A stretch of DNA of 17,458 nt, taken from NCBI GenBank assembly GCA_002693605.1, contig NZQO01000045.1:1-17458 (forward strand), given 5' to 3'. The first letter of the stretch is position 1. Each line of letters begins with the position of its first letter. The DNA is from Flavobacteriaceae bacterium. GTDB lineage: Bacteria; Bacteroidota; Bacteroidia; Flavobacteriales; Flavobacteriaceae. Below the pieces are notes generated by a model that saw only the letters and a list, made by a program, of their open reading frames with translations, did not search any database and had not been told where the DNA came from. Both the position numbers and the translations under genes were made by a program. Shown here piece by piece: positions 1 through 6,930 of this stretch.

Positions 1-1040
1 ATTAACTGTTGCAGGTAGGTTAACACGCGCCCGCCAGTAACCATGCCGCTACCGGCTACCACAATCTTCGGACGCGGGTCATCAATAGCCGACCACGTAT
101 CTCTATAACTGGAGATGATATGCATTTGGCGCTCCATCGCATTCATTTCAGTAGGTTGCAATTTGTGCCAACCCGGGTAGCGCCGAAATACCTCAAATAC
201 CGAATTGCCCATCGGGCTATCAATATATACCGGAATTTTGGGAATCTTGTTCTTACGATATAACTGATGGAGTATTTGCATTAGCGTTTGCAAGCGTTCC
301 ACCGCAAAGGAAGGAATAATTAACGTGCCTCTATTTTCCACCGTATCCTGCACCAGATGTGCTATGCGGTTTTCTATATCGTCTGTGGGGTGCAACCGAT
401 TTCCGTAGGTACTTTCCAGAAAAAGGTAATCTGCCCACTCGGGCGACTCGGGCGGGAGGAGTAGCCTATCCTCGTGTCGGCCCACATCGCCAGAAAACAC
501 CAATCGCTTGCCCGCTATTTCCAGTTCAATAAACGTAGCGCCTATTATATGGCCCACGTGCCGGAACCTGCAGCGCACCCCCTCGGCCAGGGTGTGCCAA
601 GTATCTTTATCTGCACTTCGGAAATAGGAAAGGGTGCGCGTTACATCGGTCTCGGTATAAAAGGGTAAGGGAGGATGGTGCCTACTGAAGCCTTCGGCAT
701 GGGCCTTTTTTGCTTCTTCCTCATGAATTTTTGCACTGTCCTTTAAGATGATTTCTGCAATGGAAAGGGTAGGCTCGGTCGCTAGGATAGTTCCAGTAAA
801 ACCTTCCTTGACCAAGCGCGGTAGATAGCCGGTATGGTCTAAGTGCCCGTGAGTAAGCAACACGGTATCAATTTCAGAAACGGCTACGGGCACGGGCTCC
901 CAATTGGCCTCGCGTAGTTCCTTTACGCCCTGAAACATTCCGCAATCTACCAACAGCGTATGGGTGGGAGTCTCGATGTGGAATTTCGCGCCCGTTACGG
1001 TCCTCGCCGCACCTAAAAACGTGACCTTAACTGTTATCAT
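1..1040 (-). CDS. MBL-fold / beta-CASP ribonuclease (3' end outside window)
   Basis: Partial gene; 346 codons are visible and the C-terminus lies beyond position 1. The start is the ATG at 1040, giving MITVKVTFLGAARTVTG. The HxHxDH metal motif is H64-G-H66-L-D68-H69, preceded by the VDCGMFQG strand typical of RNA-processing metallo-beta-lactamases. An SGDVGR motif, an ESTYGN motif and the IIPSFAVER segment mark the beta-CASP insertion of CPSF73/RNase J-like enzymes. By family it should be a zinc-dependent cytoplasmic RNase acting on RNA 3' or 5' ends; no substrate can be inferred. Its first 14 bases overlap the end of the upstream nuclease gene, so the two are probably translationally coupled. 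It is the last visible gene of a USP operon driven from about 4498-4541, which suggests RNA turnover during stress. Family assignment is secure; the role is inferred. Confidence 0.9.
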   Translation of the reverse strand, partial: MITVKVTFLGAARTVTGAKFHIETPTHTLLVDCGMFQGVKELREANWEPVPVAVSEIDTVLLTHGHLDHTGYLPRLVKEGFTGTILATEPTLSIAEIILKDSAKIHEEEAKKAHAEGFSRHHPPLPFYTETDVTRTLSYFRSADKDTWHTLAEGVRCRFRHVGHIIGATFIELEIAGKRLVFSGDVGRHEDRLLLPPESPEWADYLFLESTYGNRLHPTDDIENRIAHLVQDTVENRGTLIIPSFAVERLQTLMQILHQLYRKNKIPKIPVYIDSPMGNSVFEVFRRYPGWHKLQPTEMNAMERQMHIISSYRDTWSAIDDPRPKIVVAGSGMVTGGRVLTYLQQL

Positions 1041-1896
1041 CTTGGGGAGCTTTTGCTTGGCAAAGTTGGGAAATTTCAGCGAGTATCCGCTTGGTTCGCC
1101 CGGCTGAAACCCCCAAATGGTCTAGGTAAAACCGATCGCGAAGCAACTCCCTGCAAAGTACCACATCGCGACTTAACAAAAATTGCTTTTCCCGTTTGCT
1201 GAGCAGGGTTGACACCGTAATAGGATACAACCCCAGCAAATCAATTCGGTCTTTGAGGGAATCGCCCATTGGATAGTCCCAACTTAACATATGCAGCCCA
1301 ACGCATTGCGCGTATTGTAGCGCATCTTTGCTAAAGCGCGTGTTGGTTATTACCCATCCATTGCCATTCCCGTGGGTGCCCATATGTTTTTGTACTGCGA
1401 AGACATCTTGGAACCGGGCGTGGATGTACAGGGGAATCTTTACATCGCAATTTCTACCTTCATCGGTATGGAACTTGCATTCGGCAAGAATGGTCTCGTT
1501 CTTTTTCTTCGCTATAACATCCACTTCGTGGGAGACGCAATTTCCTGCCAATATTTTGCCCACCGATACGTGGTAACCACTGTGTTGGTAGAGTGCGCCT
1601 ATAAATTTTTCGAATGGAAAGCCCGTGGGCCCCAACTCATAAATTGCTTTTTTTAGTTTGTATTTAGAGGCCGAGTACGGTTGTTCTTTTTTTAGCAGGG
1701 CGAAGGCCCGATGGTATATTTCCTTAGTCGAAATTTCCGGATATAGTTCGTTTGCCACCTGCTGCGAAATGGACGTAACCATCTCGGGGCTCGCCCCACT
1801 TCGCTCTAGAGAATCACGCAACTTTTCCATAGAAAATGGCGCCCTATGGCCCGAGGCCTTTATTACTTGTACCTCGTTTGGTGTGTTAGAATCCAT
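1027..1896 (-). CDS. ATP-cone domain / Mrr-type restriction endonuclease fusion
   Basis: 289 residues. Residues about 9-92 look like an ATP-cone, the nucleotide-sensing domain of ribonucleotide reductases and NrdR (V-x-K-x-S-G at the start, then PFSMEKLRDSLERSG). Residues about 93-212 form a PD-(D/E)xK nuclease of the Mrr/restriction-endonuclease class: E124 and D126 in HEVDVIA, E139 and K141 in LAECKFH, then a WVITNTRFSKDALQYA strand-helix and GLHMLSWDYP. The C-terminal 70 residues are helical and resemble a helix-hairpin-helix tail. No methylase or specificity subunit is nearby, so this is unlikely to be a classical restriction system. It starts 4 bases after the USP gene ends and overlaps the beta-CASP RNase gene. 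I infer a nuclease controlled by ATP or dATP level inside a stress operon; the true substrate is unknown. Confidence 0.85.
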   Translation of the reverse strand: MDSNTPNEVQVIKASGHRAPFSMEKLRDSLERSGASPEMVTSISQQVANELYPEISTKEIYHRAFALLKKEQPYSASKYKLKKAIYELGPTGFPFEKFIGALYQHSGYHVSVGKILAGNCVSHEVDVIAKKKNETILAECKFHTDEGRNCDVKIPLYIHARFQDVFAVQKHMGTHGNGNGWVITNTRFSKDALQYAQCVGLHMLSWDYPMGDSLKDRIDLLGLYPITVSTLLSKREKQFLLSRDVVLCRELLRDRFYLDHLGVSAGRTKRILAEISQLCQAKAPQDDNS

Positions 1897-1900
1897 AAGC

Positions 1901-2752
1901 CTAGTTTCGAAGGTCGTGAAGTGCTAGTACCGGCACCCGGCTATGCACGCCCAGTTGCTTGACCATAGGATTGCTGAAGATACTTCCGAAGAACGTATGC
2001 TTTTTGTTGATAAAGGCAATCATCTCACTCTCCCGGCTCTGAACGAAGCATTGCAAGCCGGTTTGCACATCGATATTGTACAGGTAATGGTGGCTGAAGC
2101 TCACTGTTTCTATAATAGATTCCAGCAATTCCTTTTTCTCTAGTTGGTCCGCATCGAGCTCCTCCTCTTTCCCAATGTGCAAGATACGGAGGGGCGCATT
2201 GGTGGTACGCGCAATGTCAACGAGGTATTTCAATTCCCGTTTTTTGAAATGGGTCTTATAACTCGTGGGAAACACAATCTCGTTAGGGTCCTTGAAAAGC
2301 ACATCGCCGGGCACGGCCAACACGGGGCAATTTCGTATCTTCTCCATCGCATCGATCGTATTGCTTCCAAACACCATGTTTTTATCGTCTGACTCGCCAC
2401 GGGTTCCCATCACGATGAAATCGATGTCCTTCTTCTCAATCCAATCGGTCATTATGTTCAGCAGCGGTCCAAATTCATTGGAAAAATAAAACCGATGACC
2501 GGGTGAATCGTCGCGAAAGCTTAAATGTGTCTTCACCTTTTCCATATTCTTTTCGGCCGACTCGGTTAGTGCCAAGTAAGCCGCATCGCGTGGCTCTGGC
2601 ACCAATAGGTTATCGGTAGAATATCCGCCCAGATAATAGGTATGTAGAATATGGAAATCGCAATCTTGGCGCTTAAATAGGTCAATTGCATAGCAAATGG
2701 CATTCCAGGCGTTCTTGGAAAAATCGGTCGGAATTAAGATGGTCTTTTTCAT
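1901..2752 (-). CDS. Universal stress protein, two tandem Usp domains
   Basis: 283 residues from the ATG at 2752 (MKKTILIPTDF). An open frame continues upstream to 2854, but that would overlap the end of the previous gene, and its residues do not look like Usp sequence. The N-terminal domain (1-150) has the ILIPTDFS strand and the ATP-binding G-x2-G-x9-G-S loop at G116-T-R-G119 to G129-S130. The C-terminal domain (about 157-283) keeps the fold signature IVFPTSYK and the ending PVLALHDL, but its nucleotide loop is replaced by NKKHTFFGSIFSNP. Usp proteins bind ATP and help survival under starvation, hypoxia or oxidative stress. It is third in a USP-USP-USP-nuclease-RNase operon and follows its neighbour by 26 bases. 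Confidence 0.93.
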   Translation of the reverse strand: MKKTILIPTDFSKNAWNAICYAIDLFKRQDCDFHILHTYYLGGYSTDNLLVPEPRDAAYLALTESAEKNMEKVKTHLSFRDDSPGHRFYFSNEFGPLLNIMTDWIEKKDIDFIVMGTRGESDDKNMVFGSNTIDAMEKIRNCPVLAVPGDVLFKDPNEIVFPTSYKTHFKKRELKYLVDIARTTNAPLRILHIGKEEELDADQLEKKELLESIIETVSFSHHYLYNIDVQTGLQCFVQSRESEMIAFINKKHTFFGSIFSNPMVKQLGVHSRVPVLALHDLRN

Positions 2753-2778
2753 AATGCGTTCTGTTTTAATTATTTTTT

Positions 2779-3624
2779 TTACTGAATAGGAACTACCAAA
2801 TAGGGTATGGAGGTGTGCTGTCCTACTCTTTTCACTACTGCCTCGCGGAACCACTGTTCTATAATATTTCTTTTGCGATACACCATGGTCAGCATGTCCA
2901 TTCCCTCATCGATCATAAACGAATCGATCGTTCTGGCAATGCTCCCGTCGCGGCCTAGCCAGTGAAATTGAGATTGAACGTCTCGCAGTGTGGCTTCGAT
3001 ACGTTGCAAATGCTCCTGCTGCCTTGTGCCCAAGTCCGATTTAGCCCCCACATGCACGACGTGCAAGGTCGCTTGGTGCGCGCGTACCAAATCCAGTACC
3101 GGCGTCATTCCCGCTGTGGGAAAGACATCATTAAAATCGGTAGCGAAGGCTATCTCGGTAGGAACGAGAAAATTTAAGTCGGTCGGCACGATCAACAACG
3201 GCGCCTTTTCAATTTTCCGAACTACCGCTATGGTATTGCTTCCCAACAGCACGTCCTCGGCCGCGGTACGGCCCTTGGTCCCCATCACCACCAATTGTAT
3301 GCCCCTATCACTGATGAGTTTATTGGCGGCCCGTACCAACGACATAGAGGTGGAAATTACCTCGAACGTATGTAAATCGTTCTGTACCTTCTCCCGTAGC
3401 TTCGCTATGAAGCGGGTACCTTCGGTATCGGCTTGGTCGTAGAGTTCGTCGAGGACTTTTTCCGATTTCCCGATATCAACCCGGCTCGTTAATGCAGAAA
3501 CCTGATTGGCAAACGAATGCAGTAGGAAAAATTGAACCGGCTCGTCGCCATATAATTTGGTAACGTACAGCAGGGCGGTATATGCATTGGCCGAAAAATC
3601 GGTGGGCACAAGAATTTGTTTCAT
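2779..3624 (-). CDS. Universal stress protein, two tandem Usp domains
   Basis: 281 residues beginning MKQILVPTDFS. The N-terminal Usp domain carries an intact ATP loop, G115-T-K-G118 to G128-S129. The second domain begins near EIAFATDFND and ends with IPYLVVPIQ, but has no G-x2-G-x9-G(S/T) loop; VYRKRNIIEQWFREAV stands in its place. Only half of the molecule is therefore expected to bind nucleotide. It begins 13 bases after the first USP of the operon ends and lies 26 bases ahead of the next, with no promoter-like element between, so it should be co-transcribed from the Fnr-box promoter at 4498-4541. The paralogues in this window are clearly related but strongly diverged. Confidence 0.93.
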   Translation of the reverse strand: MKQILVPTDFSANAYTALLYVTKLYGDEPVQFFLLHSFANQVSALTSRVDIGKSEKVLDELYDQADTEGTRFIAKLREKVQNDLHTFEVISTSMSLVRAANKLISDRGIQLVVMGTKGRTAAEDVLLGSNTIAVVRKIEKAPLLIVPTDLNFLVPTEIAFATDFNDVFPTAGMTPVLDLVRAHQATLHVVHVGAKSDLGTRQQEHLQRIEATLRDVQSQFHWLGRDGSIARTIDSFMIDEGMDMLTMVYRKRNIIEQWFREAVVKRVGQHTSIPYLVVPIQ

Positions 3625-3637
3625 AATAGGTTATTTT

Positions 3638-4477
3638 TTACTGGGCCGGGAGCACCAAGAACGGAACTTGGGTATGATAGGCCACTTGGTTAATTACGGG
3701 TTTGAATAGTAGGTTTTCGAAAAAAGTGTGTTTGTTGTGAATCATTACCAACAGGTTGAACCTAGCTTTTTTCTCATATTCCGAAATGGCCCCCAGCACA
3801 TCGGTATCTTCCTCAATATGGAATTCGTGCGGGGTGTTGTTGAAATAATCATTTAGGAATTGCTGGACTTCCTTCTTCTCGGGCGATAGCGGTTCGCCTG
3901 AATAGGCGTTCAGGATATGCAGTTCGGCATGGTGGGCACCGCACAGTTCTTTCAGCCACGGAAGGTACCGGTTGCTCTTATCGAAGGCATAGTCGGTAGG
4001 GAACAAGATATCGCGCGGGGGCTCGTACCCATACGATGATGGCACTGCCAATACGGGAATGTTGGCCTTTTTAAGTGTCTGGGTCGTGTTGGTGCCGATA
4101 AATACTTCCTTGGCGCCAGTAGCCCCCTGGGTTCCCATCACGATCAGCTCAATATTCTTGGTCTCGATCAAATCGAGTATTTCCATTACCAACAGATTAA
4201 AGGAAACTACCCGTTCGAAGAAATGCTTTGTGTTGCCAAATTCTTTCTCTACATCTGAAATGATGCGCTCCATTCCCTCTTCGGCATTTTTCCGGCTAAT
4301 TTCCTGCATCTGCAGTGCCGAATAGCTATCTGCCAACGTGGCAACGTTATAGGCAGCGGGCGTAAAGGTGTGCAACAGGTAAAAGGTACATTCCATTTCC
4401 TCGAACAACCGCACGGCATAACGAATGGCGTTGCTGGCGTTCTCAGAGAAATCGGTAGGGATGATTATTTTCCTCAT
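3638..4477 (-). CDS. Universal stress protein, first gene of the USP-nuclease operon
   Basis: 279 residues beginning MRKIIIPTDFSENASNAIRY. The first Usp domain contains the loop G115-T-Q-G118 to G128-T129. The second starts near DILFPTDYAF and ends VPFLVLPAQ; its loop is replaced by HNKHTFFENLLFKPVINQ, closely resembling the second domain of the USP at 1901-2752. The start codon lies about 15 bases downstream of the predicted transcription start of a promoter with a TAGATTTG -7 element and a TGAY-N4-RTCA box. This makes it the promoter-proximal gene of a five-gene unit. The function in detail (partner, ligand) cannot be read from sequence. Confidence 0.93.
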   Translation of the reverse strand: MRKIIIPTDFSENASNAIRYAVRLFEEMECTFYLLHTFTPAAYNVATLADSYSALQMQEISRKNAEEGMERIISDVEKEFGNTKHFFERVVSFNLLVMEILDLIETKNIELIVMGTQGATGAKEVFIGTNTTQTLKKANIPVLAVPSSYGYEPPRDILFPTDYAFDKSNRYLPWLKELCGAHHAELHILNAYSGEPLSPEKKEVQQFLNDYFNNTPHEFHIEEDTDVLGAISEYEKKARFNLLVMIHNKHTFFENLLFKPVINQVAYHTQVPFLVLPAQ

Positions 4478-4497
4478 AGCTTTACAATTATACAGTT

Positions 4498-4541
4498 CAA
4501 ATCTATATAAATATCGTACAAATTAGAATGACATTTATCAG
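4498..4541 (-). promoter_or_regulatory. Promoter of USP-nuclease operon: -7 element with Fnr-like box
   Basis: On the minus strand the -7 element TAGATTTG (4498-4505) fits the Bacteroidota consensus TAnnTTTG exactly. The palindrome TGATAAATGTCA (4529-4540, centre 4534.5) fits TGAY-N4-RTCA, close to the Fnr/Crp-family consensus TTGAT-N4-ATCAA. The centre lies 29.5 bases upstream of the first T of the -7 element. If transcription starts 5 bases past the element, near 4493, the box is centred at about -41.5, as for class II activation. The same geometry recurs at 5703-5746 and 12575-12618. The transcription start is inferred, not known. Confidence 0.75.
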
Positions 4542-4612
4542 CTAATCCACTGATTTTTAGCGAAGCTTTAAGAGAAAAACTGTACGTAAAAACATACCTT
4601 TAAAAGAAAAAG

Positions 4613-4837
4613 ATGAAACTTTCGGCTATGACCCTCGTGGGCGTTTCTACCCTTTTACTCGTTACGGTGGTAGTGTTCGCCACTATGAACCTCGCCTTTA
4701 GTTGGGTATTTTACCTCACTGTAATTGGCCAGGCGATTTTTGGGTATACGGTATATAAGGTTCTAACAGACGAATACTCCACAGACAAAACCTTTGACGA
4801 TTTTTATGAAGACCGGCCAATTTCAAGAGAGGAATAA
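4613..4837 (+). CDS. Small two-helix membrane protein, unknown function
   Basis: 74 residues, MKLSAMTLVGVSTL at the start. Two hydrophobic segments are visible, about residues 6-25 and 28-51, joined by a very short turn, followed by an acidic cytoplasmic-looking tail (residues 52-74, rich in Asp and Glu). I do not recognise the family. It is transcribed divergently from the USP operon out of a 135-base region and converges on the next USP with a 10-base gap. A degenerate -7-like TACCTTTA lies at 4595-4602, so it may use the shared Fnr-like box from a more distant position. Its embedding among stress genes suggests a membrane role in the same response, but this is only context. The coding call rests on the fitting hydrophobicity pattern and tight fit between neighbours. 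Confidence 0.7.
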   Translation: MKLSAMTLVGVSTLLLVTVVVFATMNLAFSWVFYLTVIGQAIFGYTVYKVLTDEYSTDKTFDDFYEDRPISREE

Positions 4838-4847
4838 GGCTTCGGAA

Positions 4848-5681
4848 TTATTCGTGCAACACTAGGAACGGTACCTCGGTATGGTAGCTCATATTCCTTA
4901 CCGTGGGCCGAAACAGGATTCGCTGGAAGAAATTGAGGTTCTTTGCGACCATAGCGATCATATTGATCTGGTTTTTCTCTACAAATCTTTGAATGGCCTC
5001 CTCAAGGTCCTGTGCCGTACAGTTGTAGAATGAATGCTGAATGCTGCTCAGGGAATCTACCAAAAATGCCTTGTTTCTGCGTTGGGCATCGGTCATCTGG
5101 GCCGGTGCGTTCGTGACGTGTACTACGTGCAACTGCGAATGGTGCAGTTTTGAAATTTTCCCAAGGGTTTTTAAAATCCGATTCTTGTAAAGCAAGTTAA
5201 AGTCGGTAGGAAAGGCAATGTGCCTGGGCGTCTCATACTTTGCCCGCTCTGGGATAACCAGTACGGGGCACTTCACCTTGGTGATAACATCGCCGGCATT
5301 GCTGCCCAGGGTATATTTCTTTATTCCCGAGGCGCCCTTGGTGCCCATTATAATCAAATCGATATCGAGCTGCGCAACTTGTTGTCTCATTTCCTTTATG
5401 AAAAATCCGTGCTCCACATGCGTTTCAAACCGATGCCGCTGATTCGGAAAATTGCGTTCCACGCGCGCTACTAATTGCTTCAGCTCTGAATTTGCATTTA
5501 TCTTTCGCGCTGGGCTAAGCACCACGCCATTCCCTTGAATTTCGGGGCCAGATTCTATTGCTGGGGCCGTGCGCACGTGCAACAGGTGGAACGATACCGA
5601 CACCTCTTCCAAGAGGGAAAGGGCATAGGCAACGGCATTCCAGGCATTGTCAGAAAAATCTGTAGGTATTAGCACGTTCAT
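4848..5681 (-). CDS. Universal stress protein, singly transcribed
   Basis: 277 residues beginning MNVLIPTDFSDNAWNAVAYA. The first domain has the ATP loop G113-T-K-G116 to G126-S127. The second begins near HIAFPTDFNL and ends VPFLVLHE, with the loop replaced by AKNLNFFQRILFRPTVRN, so it is probably nucleotide-free. Unlike the other three it stands alone, 139 bases downstream of the response-regulator gene, with its own -7 element and Fnr-like box at 5703-5746. That spacing makes it the closest potential target of the neighbouring regulator. It ends 10 bases from the convergent small membrane protein gene. Confidence 0.93.
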   Translation of the reverse strand: MNVLIPTDFSDNAWNAVAYALSLLEEVSVSFHLLHVRTAPAIESGPEIQGNGVVLSPARKINANSELKQLVARVERNFPNQRHRFETHVEHGFFIKEMRQQVAQLDIDLIIMGTKGASGIKKYTLGSNAGDVITKVKCPVLVIPERAKYETPRHIAFPTDFNLLYKNRILKTLGKISKLHHSQLHVVHVTNAPAQMTDAQRRNKAFLVDSLSSIQHSFYNCTAQDLEEAIQRFVEKNQINMIAMVAKNLNFFQRILFRPTVRNMSYHTEVPFLVLHE

Positions 5682-5702
5682 ATTTCCGTCTCACTTTTGG
5701 GG

Positions 5703-5746
5703 CAAAAATAAAGGGAAGCCACATCTCAAAGAATGACAACGGTCAG
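5703..5746 (-). promoter_or_regulatory. Promoter of the lone USP: -7 element with Fnr-like box
   Basis: On the minus strand a perfect -7 element TATTTTTG (5703-5710) is preceded by the palindrome TGACCGTTGTCA (5734-5745, centre 5739.5). The centre-to-element distance is 29.5 bases, identical to the USP-nuclease operon promoter. The bases flanking the box also match that promoter (cTGA...TGTCATTC in both). The predicted start near 5698 gives a leader of about 17 bases to the ATG at 5681. The spacer sequences between box and -7 element differ, so this is not a recent duplication of the whole promoter. Confidence 0.75.
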
Positions 5747-5820
5747 TTTTGAACGGAAAAGCAAGTTGGAAATAGCGCTTTTTAAGTTGAAGTAATCGGT
5801 TATGCCTCCTTCCGAAAGCG

Positions 5821-6870
5821 TTATTCTACCTCGCGCAGGCCGTCCAGATCAACAATACGAATGTTTCGGCCTTCTATCTCGATTAATTTCTTCTTCTTGA
5901 AATCGGACAGGGTTCTGATAAGGCTCTCGGTAGCAATTCCGGCAACGCTTGCCAGGTCGTAGCGCGATATCTTGATGGCCTCATCGTGCTTTTTATTGAG
6001 TACCTCGGCAAATTGTATGATAGTCTGCGCGGTTTTTTTGCGAACCGAACTGTAGGCCATTTGCAGTAGCTGTTCCTTCACCACCGAAAGCGTATCGGTC
6101 AGGACGTTCATCAGCTCCAACGATACGTTCTGGTTTTTACCTAAGATTTCACGAACATCGGAAATGGCAACACCGGCCAGTTCGACATCTTCCACCGCAG
6201 TGGCCGACTCGTTATACGGCACGGTTTCCATAAGCGATGTAAAGCCAAGGAAATCGTCTGCCTTGTGCAGGGTCGTGATGAGCTCCTTACCGCTATCGTC
6301 CATTTTATGGGTTTTTACCACTCCCTTTAAAATGAGGTAGATCATGGTTGCGTACTGTCCCTTTCGGAAGATGGTCTCTCCTTTTTCAAAAGACAGTTCC
6401 CTGCCGTGGTCGTCGAAAAAATTTTTCAGCTCGTTCAGGTTTCGCACGCGATCCTCCTGTGTCGCGGGTGCATCGGCGGTTTGTAGCACCTTCGCCAAAA
6501 GGCTCGCCTTGGCCAGCCTACTTTCTACCGCGCTCAACAAGTCGTCCTCCTCAAAAGGCTTGGTAAGGTAATCATCTGCGCCAAGGTCCATTCCTTTCCT
6601 TATTTCCTTGTGTTCTGTTTTTGCCGATAGAAATATGAACGGGATGTGCTTGGTATCGGCGTGGGCCGCAAGGGCCTGGAGCACGCCGTAGCCGTCCACC
6701 TCGGGCATCATAATATCACAGATAACTAGATCGGGTTTTTCGGACTTTGCCTTTTCGATACCCAATTTCCCATTGGGCGCTGTGAGGACGGTATAATCGA
6801 AAAGTTCCAATAGTTCCTCGGTGTTTTCCCGCAGCGCGGCATCGTCTTCAATTAAAAGGATGGTATGCAT
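5821..6870 (-). CDS. Response regulator: receiver domain fused to Crp/Fnr-type transcription factor
   Basis: 349 residues. The receiver domain (1-122) has the acidic pocket E8-D9-D10, phosphoacceptor D52 (CDIMMPEVDG), S82 and K104 (YLTKPF). It is followed by a cyclic-nucleotide-binding-fold domain (about 138-250, FEKGETIFRKGQYATMIYLI) and a Crp-type winged helix (about 265-345) whose recognition helix reads ATESLIRTLSDF. E305 and R309 sit where Crp and Fnr place their base-contacting Glu and Arg; the Ser of the Fnr E-x-x-S-R motif is Ile here. No Cys cluster for an Fe-S centre is present in the N-terminal part, so oxygen would not be sensed as in E. coli Fnr; control by phosphorylation at D52 is expected. 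It lies 60 bases after the histidine kinase gene on the same strand. It is the prime candidate to bind the TGAY-N4-RTCA boxes in this window. Confidence 0.93.
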   Translation of the reverse strand: MHTILLIEDDAALRENTEELLELFDYTVLTAPNGKLGIEKAKSEKPDLVICDIMMPEVDGYGVLQALAAHADTKHIPFIFLSAKTEHKEIRKGMDLGADDYLTKPFEEDDLLSAVESRLAKASLLAKVLQTADAPATQEDRVRNLNELKNFFDDHGRELSFEKGETIFRKGQYATMIYLILKGVVKTHKMDDSGKELITTLHKADDFLGFTSLMETVPYNESATAVEDVELAGVAISDVREILGKNQNVSLELMNVLTDTLSVVKEQLLQMAYSSVRKKTAQTIIQFAEVLNKKHDEAIKISRYDLASVAGIATESLIRTLSDFKKKKLIEIEGRNIRIVDLDGLREVE

Positions 6871-6930
6871 TGAAATAAGTTGATTTTGTACCTAAAATTA
6901 CAATTAAGTGGATAATATAAAAATCGTTAC

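Noticed and set aside
1027..1896. NrdR or ribonucleotide reductase because of the ATP-cone
   Set aside because: The ATP-cone is N-terminal to an Mrr-type nuclease; there is no zinc ribbon or reductase domain.
1027..1896. Classical restriction-modification system
   Set aside because: No methyltransferase or specificity gene nearby, and the gene is embedded in a USP operon.
2753..2854. N-terminal extension of the USP gene upstream of 2752
   Set aside because: It would overlap the preceding USP gene and has no Usp-like sequence; the MKKTILIPTDF start is standard.
4832..4853. Inverted repeat GAATAA...TTATTC between the convergent small gene and USP
   Set aside because: It arises because both genes end in Glu-stop codons (GAA TAA); no T-tract and only six pairs, so not called a terminator.
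6886..6903. TTGTA-N8-TACAA inverted repeat upstream of the response regulator
   Set aside because: Single short repeat with no counterpart elsewhere in the window; does not fit the TGAY-N4-RTCA box.
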